Assembly: GCA_945906715.1 (NCBI GenBank)
Contig: CAMDRK010000158.1
Coordinates: forward strand, 1 to 6,412
Reading direction: 5' to 3'
From: Nitrospira lenta
GTDB lineage: Bacteria > Nitrospirota > Nitrospiria > Nitrospirales > Nitrospiraceae
Length of the DNA: 6,412 nucleotides
Shown here: piece after piece, positions 1 through 5,380 of the stretch
How positions within the stretch are numbered: position 1 is the stretch's first letter
How the letters are laid out: every line of letters starts with the position of its first letter
The notes under the pieces: model-generated
What the model was told of the DNA's origin: nothing
The model's input: only the letters and a program-made list of their open reading frames with translations
Databases searched by the model: none
Made by a program: the position numbers and the translations under genes

Positions 1-275
1 AGCCCCATATGGAGGAACCGGTGCTCTGGCCCAACCGAATCCACCAGCGATTCGAGGAAGGCGATCACATCGTGTTTCGTCACCTTCTCGATTCTGGCGA
101 TGCGCTTCACATCGATCCTGGCTTTCTTCCCAATACGAGCCGAAGTGCCGCGAGGAACCTGTCCAGCCCGTTCAAACGCCGCGCAGGCGGCCAACTCGAC
201 CGCGAGCCAGATCTCGTACTTGCGTTTCAATTCCCAGATGGCTTTCATCTTGGGACGGGTATATCTGTCAATCAT
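1..275 (-). CDS. purB: adenylosuccinate lyase, N-terminal part (cut by window edge)
   Basis: The first 91 codons are visible, beginning MIDRYTRPKMKAIWELKRKY and running off the left edge with no stop. This matches the N-terminus of bacterial adenylosuccinate lyase (MIxRYxRPxMxxIW..., then an IEKxTxHDVxAF block, here residues 63-73, and a family-typical segment ending in FLHMG at 87-91 just before the expected LTSSD motif). The enzyme belongs to the fumarase/aspartase superfamily. It releases fumarate from SAICAR and from adenylosuccinate in cytoplasmic purine synthesis. ATG at 275 is the natural family start. No Shine-Dalgarno sequence is visible upstream, because the 53-bp gap to nusB is filled with repeat words, so translation may depend on the upstream gene. 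The active-site loops lie outside the window. The identity is close to certain. Confidence 0.93.
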   Translation of the reverse strand, partial: MIDRYTRPKMKAIWELKRKYEIWLAVELAACAAFERAGQVPRGTSARIGKKARIDVKRIARIEKVTKHDVIAFLESLVDSVGPEHRFLHMG

Positions 276-280
276 TTGTA

Positions 281-302
281 GTGCTGAGTTCTGAGTGCTG
301 AG
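281..302. repeat. CTCAGCACT-type word repeat before purB
   Basis: The plus strand has GTGCTGAG at 281-288 and again at 295-302, with a related TTCTGAG between them. On the minus (sense) strand this reads CTCAGCACTCAG followed by AACTCAGCAC. It sits directly upstream of the purB start, where a ribosome binding site would be expected. The 12-mer CTCAGCACTCAG (minus strand of 291-302) recurs inside the rpoH coding region at 4436-4447. Function is unknown. Confidence 0.6.
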
Positions 303-324
303 AATGCATGTGCTCTGTCGTCCT

Positions 325-352
325 CCCCTTACCCCTTACCCCTTACCCCTAA
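325..352. repeat. GGGGTAA heptamer array (four units) at the nusB 3' end
   Basis: Four consecutive 7-bp units lie on the plus strand: CCCCTTA at 325, 332 and 339, then CCCCTAA at 346. On the minus strand they read TTAGGGG, TAAGGGG, TAAGGGG, TAAGGGG. Translation of nusB passes through the first units and stops at the TAA of the last full unit (331-329). The final residues LGVRGKG are therefore encoded by the repeat. Confidence 0.85.
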
Positions 353-778
353 CGCATCTTGACGCTTGGCTTCCAAGCGGGACTCCTTCGTCAAGACTTG
401 ATCCAGAATGCCGTTGACGAACTTCGAGGCCTCGTCGTCGCCGAAACTTTTCGCTAACTCTATCGCCTCGTTGACCGTCACCTTGGCCGGCACATCATCC
501 ATCCACAGCAATTCATAAACGCCGGCCCGCAAAATATTGCGGTCCACAATCGGCATGCGGCTGACTTTCCAATTGGTGGCGTATTTCCCGATGAGGGTAT
601 CCAACTCTTTCTTCTTGTCCAACACCCCGGCCACGAGCCGTTCGGCAAAATCCTTCACTTCGTCTGTCGCCTCGTTCTCTGTCCAGAACCGATCCAACCA
701 TAGCCCCGGTCTGCCGTGAATATCGTACTGAAAGAGAATCTGAAGCGCGCGCTCCCTGGCATGATGGCGGCTACCCAT
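329..778 (-). CDS. nusB: transcription antitermination protein NusB
   Basis: The protein has 149 residues, normal for NusB (about 140-150). It starts MGSRHHARERALQILFQYD and carries the conserved helices of the all-alpha NusB fold: RMPIVDRNILRAGVYELL (residues 74-91), VTVNEAIELAKSFGDDEASK (100-119) and FVNGILDQ (120-127). NusB pairs with NusE (ribosomal protein S10), binds boxA RNA and supports antitermination of rRNA operons. ATG at 778 was chosen because family similarity begins there. The frame stays open upstream to a TTG at 844, but that stretch is repeat-derived and unlike NusB. No Shine-Dalgarno sequence precedes ATG 778; the nearest good one serves a small repeat-made frame that ends across this start. 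The last seven residues come from a GGGGTAA array and look non-native. It lies downstream of ribH on the same strand. Confidence 0.93.
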   Translation of the reverse strand: MGSRHHARERALQILFQYDIHGRPGLWLDRFWTENEATDEVKDFAERLVAGVLDKKKELDTLIGKYATNWKVSRMPIVDRNILRAGVYELLWMDDVPAKVTVNEAIELAKSFGDDEASKFVNGILDQVLTKESRLEAKRQDALGVRGKG

Positions 779-863
779 GGTTAAGGGCTGACAGGGAATT
801 ACTCGCTGACAGGCAAACCAGCTGACAGGCCGACAAGAGTACAAGCTGACAAGGAAGCATCAT
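771..863 (-). other. 30-codon repeat-built reading frame overlapping ribH end and nusB start
   Basis: This small minus-strand frame starts at ATG 863 (a second ATG follows at 860) and encodes MMLPCQLVLLSACQLVCLSA and ten more residues. It stops at TAG 773-771. A strong ribosome binding site, GAGGAGA (minus strand of 869-875), lies 5 nt before the ATG. The start overlaps the ribH TGA (862-860), and the stop lies 3 nt beyond the nusB ATG (ATGGGTAG). This is a classic geometry for translational coupling. Its codons are made of repeat words, so it is more likely a coupling leader, or an accident, than a functional protein. Confidence 0.35.
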
Positions 864-973
864 CGCTTTCTCCTCACTTTCGCTCCGCCATTCTGACTTG
901 TCGGCTTGGAACATGTCAGCCTGTCAGCTGTGTGACTCCCACTTGTCAGCTTGTGACTTGACAACTTGTTAGC
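787..973. repeat. GCTGACAGG / CCTGTCAGC inverted word-repeat array spanning nusB-ribH junction
   Basis: The left block carries GCTGACAGG at 787, 805 and 821, GCCGACAAG at 829 and GCTGACAAG at 845. The right block carries the opposite orientation: CTTGTCGGC at 897, CATGTCAGC at 912, CTGTCAGC at 921, CTTGTCAGC at 942 and CTTGTTAGC at 965. Perfect inverted pairs include 841-853 with 942-954 (13 bp), 820-830 with 919-929 (11 bp) and 829-837 with 897-905 (9 bp). The transcript could fold into alternative stems that enclose the ribH stop codon and the following ribosome binding site. The right block is translated as the RibH C-terminal tail. Units are too short and unevenly spaced for CRISPR. Confidence 0.85.
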
Positions 974-1441
974 CTCTCCCCGCAACGTTTTCATTACCGT
1001 TGCCATTTCAATCGCGGATTTGGCCGCCTCCCCACCACGATTGAACTTGGCCGGATCAGAACGCTCGATCGCCTGCGCGATCGTATGCGTCGTCAGCACG
1101 CCGAAGATGATCGGCACATCAGCATCCAGCGCCGCCTGCCCGATGCCACGGCTCACCTCTGCGCTAATGTAATCGAAATGCGGCGTGTCGCCGCGAATGA
1201 CCGCCCCAAGACAAATCACCGCGTCGAACCGCGTCGTCCGTGCCATCGTCCGCGCCACCAAGGGCATCTCGAACGCCCCCGGCACCCGCACCGCTTCAAT
1301 GTCGTCGGCCTTAACCCCATGTTTCGTCAGCCCCTCAACGCAGGCACTCAGCAGCTTGCTCGTGACAAACTTATTGAACCGCGCAACGACAATCCCAAAC
1401 CGCAACCCCGTCGCATCCTGTGAACCTTTTCGGAGTTTCAT
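860..1441 (-). CDS. ribH: 6,7-dimethyl-8-ribityllumazine synthase with repeat-derived C-terminal tail
   Basis: RibH condenses 5-amino-6-ribitylaminouracil with 3,4-dihydroxy-2-butanone 4-phosphate to give lumazine, the penultimate step of riboflavin synthesis. Family motifs run in order: FGIVVARFN (residues 15-23), VPGAFEMP (53-60), GAVIRGDTPHFDYI (79-92, with the catalytic His at 88) and GVLTTHTIAQAIER (114-127). The normal protein of about 155 residues ends near KTLRGEAN (151-158). A basic, Ser/Thr-rich tail then runs to residue 193. It contains near-repeats KLSS, KLTS, RLTC and KPTS, all encoded by AAGCTGACAAGT-like words. ATG 1441 fits the family N-terminus. An AGAAGG abuts the start, and a GAGGAAG lies farther upstream. 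RibH usually forms pentamers or 60-mers, so the tail probably hangs on the outside or is disordered (inference). Confidence 0.95.
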   Translation of the reverse strand: MKLRKGSQDATGLRFGIVVARFNKFVTSKLLSACVEGLTKHGVKADDIEAVRVPGAFEMPLVARTMARTTRFDAVICLGAVIRGDTPHFDYISAEVSRGIGQAALDADVPIIFGVLTTHTIAQAIERSDPAKFNRGGEAAKSAIEMATVMKTLRGEANKLSSHKLTSGSHTADRLTCSKPTSQNGGAKVRRKR

Positions 1442-1482
1442 CCTTCTTTACTTCTTCCTCTCCCCCTGGCACATCGACACTC

Positions 1483-1580
1483 AGACGGATGGTTGGGGGA
1501 GTCCCCACTGCGCGCATCGAACGAGCACCGCTTCATCGTGCGCGTTCTGCGAGCACAGGGACTCCCCCAACCATCCGTCT
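1483..1580. repeat. 98-bp palindromic element with 23-bp perfect arms (REP/MITE-like)
   Basis: The arms 1483-1505 and 1558-1580 are exact reverse complements over 23 bp, beginning AGACGGATGGTTGGGGGAG. A short inner stem is possible between CGCGCA (1511-1516) and TGCGCG (1539-1544). The right arm touches the last base of the ribBA stop codon (1582-1580), so the hairpin would form immediately after ribBA in the transcript, 42 bp before ribH. No U-run follows on the minus strand, so it is not a typical intrinsic terminator. It may instead be a dispersed palindrome of the REP or MITE type, or an RNA stability or attenuation hairpin. No target-site duplication is clear. Confidence 0.8.
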
Positions 1581-2788
1581 CACACTTTCTTCAGAATGTG
1601 CCCCATCTTATTTTTTTTCGTTCGCAGATACTTCACGTTCGCCGCGCGTGGCTGAATTTCGATCGACACACGCTCCACCACCTTCAATCCATACCCCTCG
1701 ATGCCGACGATCTTGCGCGGATTGTTCGTGATGAGCCTGATCTGGTGCAGCCCGAGATTCACAAGGATCTGCGCCCCTACCCCGTAATCGCGCAGGTCTG
1801 CCTTGAATCCCAGTTTCAAATTCGCTTCGACCGTATCGCTCCCCTCATCTTGCAACCCATAAGCCCGGATCTTATTGAGCAGGCCGATGCCGCGCCCTTC
1901 TTGATTCAAGTAGAGCAGGACCCCGCGCCCTTCCTTCTGAATCACTTCCATCGCCTTATGGAGCTGGTCGCGACAGTCGCACCGCAACGATCCTAGGGCA
2001 TCGGCAGTCAAACAGCCCGAATGCACCCGCACCAACGTGGGATCGCCCCCTTCGACACGTCCTTTCACCAGGGCGATGTGCGTGATGCCATCTAATTCGT
2101 TTTCAAACGCCACCGCTTCGAAGTCGCCGAACATCGTGGGCAGCCGCGCACTGGCCATCCGCCGCACAAAGGGCTCGCGCTGCATACGGTATTCGATGAG
2201 CGCCTTGATCGTCACCATCGTCAGCTTGTGCGCTTTGGCAAACTTCGTCAGCTCCGGCACCCGCGCCATGGTGCCGTCCTCGTTCATGATTTCGCAAATC
2301 ACACCGGCGGGCGTCAGCCCGGCTAACCGCGCCAGATCGACAGACCCTTCTGTCTGCCCCGCACGTTTCAAGACGCCACCCTGCTGCGCCTTCAAAGGGA
2401 AAATATGTCCGGGCCGCGCCAGGTCGCCGGGCTTGGACTTCGGATCGATCGCCACATGAATCGTCGTGGCCCGGTCCGCCGCAGAGATACCGGTGGTAAT
2501 GTCTTTTCGCGCATCGATCGACACAGTGAAGGCCGTGCCGAAGGTGGCAGTATTCTCCACCGCCTGCTGCGGGAGATGGAGTTCTTCAACTCGTTGAGGC
2601 GTCAGAGCGAGACAGATCAACCCGCGGGCATGCCGGGCCATGAAGTTGACCGCCGAAGGCGTGACATGCTGGGCGGCCATGACGAGATCGCCTTCATTCT
2701 CACGGTCTTCGTCATCGACAAGGATGATGAACTTCCCGCCCTTGATATCCCGGATGGCGTCTTCGATGCTGTGAAAAGGCGTGGCCAT
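1580..2788 (-). CDS. ribBA: bifunctional 3,4-dihydroxy-2-butanone-4-phosphate synthase / GTP cyclohydrolase II
   Basis: The protein has 402 residues from MATPFHSIEDAIRDIKGGKF, normal for RibBA. The N-terminal RibB half turns ribulose 5-phosphate into DHBP. It shows DDEDRENEGD (25-34, metal and substrate acids), RPGHIFPL (125-132) and the conserved Glu at 166 in VICEIMNEDG. At the usual metal-ligand His position it has Gln145 (RAGQTEG). The C-terminal RibA half opens GTP. It shows zinc ligands Cys259, Cys270 and Cys272, QEGRGIGL (296-303), DTVEANLKLGF (318-328), Asp331/Arg333 and TNNPRK (354-359). Both reactions feed RibH, encoded next downstream. ATG 2788 is chosen by family similarity; an in-frame TTG at 2815 would add nine residues. 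No clear Shine-Dalgarno sequence is visible for either. The stop abuts a 98-bp palindrome. Confidence 0.96.
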   Translation of the reverse strand: MATPFHSIEDAIRDIKGGKFIILVDDEDRENEGDLVMAAQHVTPSAVNFMARHARGLICLALTPQRVEELHLPQQAVENTATFGTAFTVSIDARKDITTGISAADRATTIHVAIDPKSKPGDLARPGHIFPLKAQQGGVLKRAGQTEGSVDLARLAGLTPAGVICEIMNEDGTMARVPELTKFAKAHKLTMVTIKALIEYRMQREPFVRRMASARLPTMFGDFEAVAFENELDGITHIALVKGRVEGGDPTLVRVHSGCLTADALGSLRCDCRDQLHKAMEVIQKEGRGVLLYLNQEGRGIGLLNKIRAYGLQDEGSDTVEANLKLGFKADLRDYGVGAQILVNLGLHQIRLITNNPRKIVGIEGYGLKVVERVSIEIQPRAANVKYLRTKKNKMGHILKKV

Positions 2789-2906
2789 AATTTCAATACT
2801 ATGGTGAATGTTCAATGGTTAACGTTCGACGAAAGACCAATTTATCATTTACCATCGACCATATAACATTGTTTTTTTTCGACCCGACTGTCAGCGGGGC
2901 ATTCAT
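2789..2906. other. 118-bp gap between transporter and ribBA: AT-rich words and T8 run, no riboswitch seen
   Basis: The stretch is AT-rich compared with its neighbours. It carries repeated short words (TTCAAT at 2792 and 2811; GACCA near 2835 and 2857) and eight T on the plus strand at 2872-2879. Read on the minus strand, the run is an A-tract followed by TGTTATATGG, a possible extended -10 box for ribBA but with no convincing -35. I looked for an FMN riboswitch, which would be expected for some riboflavin genes, and saw none of its conserved blocks; the space is also short for one. Confidence 0.4.
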
Positions 2907-4106
2907 TCAGGAGGAGGGCCCTACCATAGAAGCGGCCCGAGTCCGCAACGCAACGATCACCGTTCCCCAGGCACAGACCCCAACCCCTGCGAAGAGCCAG
3001 AGACCCAGGTCGTAGCTCCCGGTGAACCCCTTCATGGTGACAGCACCGATGGGCAGGAGAAATCCCCCGAAACCGCCGGCCGCGCCCACGACACCCGATG
3101 CAAGGCCGATATCTTTCGGGAACCGTTCGGCAACCAGTTGGAACACCACACCATTCCCGAACCCCATCGCACCGGTCGCGATCACCATCATGGCCACGGC
3201 CATAGAAAGCGAAGGACTCGTCACTGCCACAACCGAACCGACGATGACCGGCAACACATAATAGAGGCTGCGGAGGCCGCCCTGCCGATCCGCAACGTAG
3301 CCCCCCACAGGACGAATCAGGCTGCCGAAGAGTCCGCATAATGCGGCAACGGTCCCGGCCATGACCGCATCCAACTGATAGAGGTCGTGCAATAGCAGCG
3401 GCAACAGACTGCAGAATCCGACAAACCCGCCGAATGTGACGGCATACAAGAAACAGAGCCAATAGGCAGAGCGGCGACGGATAAATTCCGCCGCATTGTG
3501 CCACCACTCGGCGCGATGGGGCGCCAACCTCGGCTGTTCTTGCGGAACGAGAAGGGCGAACAGGACCAGCGTGACGCCGACGATGCCGGCCATCACGGCA
3601 CAGACCTGATGCCAATCCATCACAGCAGCCCAACGCGGCGCAAGAAACAGGATCAGCACGGTACCCACGTTTGCTGATGCAGCCAGGCCCAACACGAACC
3701 CATGCGCAGCCAGCGGATAGGCTCGCCCGGCAATCGGCAGCGACACGGCGAAACTCGCACCGGCGACGCCAAGGAGCAGCGCAAAGACCAACGCATCGTG
3801 ATATCCGGACACGCCGAGCCATCCCCACAGCAAGGCCGCCAATTCTGCAAGAAGAATCACCAGCGCGGTGGGCCTCGCACCTACCCAGTCGGCGCTCCAG
3901 CCCGCCAGCATTCTGAGCCCTGCTCCACCGAGCAGAGGCAATGCCACCAGCCACGCCACTTCCTGATCGCTCAGCTGTAAGTCCTGGGCGAGCGCAATGC
4001 TCATGGCGCCGATCAGCAGCCAGACCATGAAGCTGACAGTCAAATGCAACCAGGCTCCAGCCAAGGACGGCCAATGCCCGCTTCTTAGTATTGTCAGAAT
4101 CATCAC
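2907..4106 (-). CDS. NarK/NasA-type nitrate/nitrite transporter (MFS)
   Basis: This hydrophobic protein of 399 residues should have about 12 membrane helices. It resembles the nitrate/nitrite porter family of the major facilitator superfamily. The two family signatures are recognisable: GVAGASFAVSLPIAGRAYP (113-131) and ATGAMGFGNGVVFQLVAERF (310-329). Arg65 in GLRMLAGWSADWVGAR (TM2) and Arg265 in SLIRPVGGYVADRQGG lie where NarK has its two substrate-binding arginines. Nitrate/nitrite uptake, export or exchange is therefore likely; direction cannot be told from sequence. The start is either GTG 4106 or the adjacent ATG 4103, with a weak CGGAAG about 8 nt upstream. It ends 118 bp before ribBA on the same strand, so co-transcription is possible but a functional link to riboflavin is not obvious. 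Related MFS anion carriers remain an alternative for the substrate. Confidence 0.82.
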   Translation of the reverse strand: MMILTILRSGHWPSLAGAWLHLTVSFMVWLLIGAMSIALAQDLQLSDQEVAWLVALPLLGGAGLRMLAGWSADWVGARPTALVILLAELAALLWGWLGVSGYHDALVFALLLGVAGASFAVSLPIAGRAYPLAAHGFVLGLAASANVGTVLILFLAPRWAAVMDWHQVCAVMAGIVGVTLVLFALLVPQEQPRLAPHRAEWWHNAAEFIRRRSAYWLCFLYAVTFGGFVGFCSLLPLLLHDLYQLDAVMAGTVAALCGLFGSLIRPVGGYVADRQGGLRSLYYVLPVIVGSVVAVTSPSLSMAVAMMVIATGAMGFGNGVVFQLVAERFPKDIGLASGVVGAAGGFGGFLLPIGAVTMKGFTGSYDLGLWLFAGVGVCAWGTVIVALRTRAASMVGPSS

Positions 4107-4132
4107 GTCGGTCTTCCGTAACTACCCAGGTG

Positions 4133-4213
4133 TTCAGGCTGAAGGGGGGCAGGCCTATGGTCGGAGATCGAAGTTCCAAAACCTTCAGCCTTCAGCCTGA
4201 ATCCCTTCAGCCT
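4133..4213. repeat. CCTTCAGCCT word repeats with 13-bp inverted pair
   Basis: CCTTCAG begins at 4182, 4189 and 4204 on the plus strand. The 13-mer at 4133-4145 (TTCAGGCTGAAGG) is the exact reverse complement of 4189-4201. A hairpin with a loop of about 43 nt could form in the untranslated leader of the transporter, whose start is at 4106. It has the same arrangement as the ribH-nusB array (short words, two orientations) but a different word. Confidence 0.75.
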
Positions 4214-4269
4214 ACCGATTTTAGCCTATCTACCTGAGTAGTTATTCGCCTCTCGCCAGAACGCTCGCG

Positions 4270-4278
4270 ATTGTAGCA
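4270..4278 (-). promoter_or_regulatory. possible extended -10 promoter for the transporter gene
   Basis: The minus strand reads TGCTACAAT: a TGn extension followed by TACAAT, five of six matches to the sigma-70 -10 box. There is no good -35 at 17 bp, which extended -10 promoters can do without. Transcription would begin near 4263, giving a leader of about 155 nt that includes the CCTTCAGCCT repeats. This is pattern matching only. Confidence 0.35.
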
Positions 4279-4314
4279 GAAACGTTCAATGGGTAATGCA
4301 GGCTACATGCTCTT

Positions 4315-5331
4315 ATGATAATCTCGATCGCTATGAGTCCGCGCAAGAAGGATCTCGACGAAGAACCGATCGAACCGGAGGTCTTGGGCCCATCCGAGGA
4401 GGAGATCGCCGAGATCGGTCCGCCTCCATCAATAACTCAGCACTCAGCCTCGCAAGATCACCCTGCCACCGACTCCACGGCCGTGGTGCCGGTCACGGCG
4501 CTCCAGCAATATTTGGCCGAGGTCCGTCTCCATCCCTATCTCTCCAAAGAAGAAGAACTGCGCCTGTTCCATGAATATAAAGTCCAAGGCAACCGCGATG
4601 CTGCCGTGAAGCTCATCATGGCCAACCTGCGCGTGTCCATCTCGATTGCCGCCGAATATCTCCACACCGGCGCCGACCACATGGACCTCATTCAAGAAGG
4701 CAATGTCGGGTTGATGCATGCCATCAAAAAGTTCGACCCGTCGAAGAACGTGCGCTTTTATGCCTATGCGGCCTGGTGGTCGCGGGCCTATATCCTTCGT
4801 TATTTGCTGAACAATTACCGTCTCGTCAAAATTGGAACCACCCAAGATCAGCGAAAACTGTTCTACAACCTCAAAAAAGAAAAGGCCAAGCTCGAACGGG
4901 AAGGGTTCGCTCCGGACACGAAGCTGCTCGCCGACCGCTTGAACGTGCGGGAACGAGACGTCATCGAGATGGGTCAGCGGCTGGGCAACTGGGAACTCTC
5001 GCTGGACCAGCCGATCGGTGAGGACCAGGAAGGCAGCCTGCTGGATGTCCTCCCCTCCCCACAGGTTCCGGCAGATGAGCAATTGGCCCAAACCCAATTG
5101 CAGACAATCTTCCGTACCAAGCTCGCCGAATTCGTCAAGACGTTGGACGAACGGGACGAAGACATCCTCCGGAACCGGATTCTTTCAGAAACGCCTTTGA
5201 CCCTGGACGACCTTGGCGCGAAATACTCCGTGACCAAAGAACGAACCAGGCAACTCGAAGCCCGCATCATCAAACGCTTGCGCGACTACATCAAGAAAGA
5301 CATCAAAGATTTCGACCACTTGCGGATATGA
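4315..5331 (+). CDS. rpoH: RNA polymerase sigma factor, RpoH (sigma-32) type
   Basis: This is a 338-residue sigma-70 family protein. Region 1.2 is at about 62-85 (TALQQYLAEVRLHPYLSKEE) and region 2 at 97-168, with DLIQEGNVGLMHAIKKFDP (124-142) and FYAYAAWWSRAYILRYLL (148-165). The RpoH box QRKLFYNLKKEK is at 179-190, region 3 at about 193-225, and the region 4.2 helix-turn-helix LTLDDLGAKYSVTKERTRQL at 295-314. The RpoH box and the adjacent groESL point to a heat-shock sigma factor that directs core RNA polymerase to chaperone promoters. Residues 8-58 form an acidic, low-complexity extension, longer than in E. coli RpoH, and include a repeat word (4435-4447). The start is uncertain. ATG 4333 gives MSPRKKDLDEEP, a plausible natural start 18 bp downstream, and TATGATAAT at 4314-4322 could even be a -10 box. 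No Shine-Dalgarno sequence favours either. Confidence 0.9.
   Translation: MIISIAMSPRKKDLDEEPIEPEVLGPSEEEIAEIGPPPSITQHSASQDHPATDSTAVVPVTALQQYLAEVRLHPYLSKEEELRLFHEYKVQGNRDAAVKLIMANLRVSISIAAEYLHTGADHMDLIQEGNVGLMHAIKKFDPSKNVRFYAYAAWWSRAYILRYLLNNYRLVKIGTTQDQRKLFYNLKKEKAKLEREGFAPDTKLLADRLNVRERDVIEMGQRLGNWELSLDQPIGEDQEGSLLDVLPSPQVPADEQLAQTQLQTIFRTKLAEFVKTLDERDEDILRNRILSETPLTLDDLGAKYSVTKERTRQLEARIIKRLRDYIKKDIKDFDHLRI
4435..4447. repeat. ACTCAGCACTCAG word inside rpoH
   Basis: This 13-mer, within codons for TQHSA (residues 41-45) of the sigma factor's acidic linker, shares the 12-mer CTCAGCACTCAG with the minus strand of 291-302 in the purB-nusB gap. It sits in a non-conserved linker, where an insertion would be tolerated. 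Confidence 0.5.
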
Positions 5332-5380
5332 CGTTGCCAATCCACACCAAGAGTTCGCTGAAAAATTCCATCGTCAGTCA

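Noticed and set aside
9..294. Plus-strand open frames opposite purB
   Set aside because: The minus strand encodes a recognisable PurB N-terminus; the plus-strand frames have no ribosome binding site or family features.
779..844. N-terminal extension of NusB from TTG 844
   Set aside because: The added 22 residues are repeat-derived, unlike any NusB, and no ribosome binding site precedes the TTG.
787..973. CRISPR array
   Set aside because: Units are only 8-9 bp, variable, in both orientations and unevenly spaced; there are no cas genes and part is translated as the RibH tail.
2872..2900. Intrinsic terminator at the T8 run after the transporter
   Set aside because: For the minus-strand transcript the run is A, not U, and for a plus-strand transcript the T run precedes the GC-rich CCCGACTGTCAGCGGG stem.
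2789..2906. FMN riboswitch upstream of ribBA
   Set aside because: None of the conserved blocks of the RFN element were recognisable and the gap is short and AT-rich.
2845..4179. 444-codon minus-strand frame overlapping the transporter
   Set aside because: It is Arg/Gly/Cys-rich with no family resemblance and overlaps a convincing membrane transporter in another frame; it is a GC-driven shadow.
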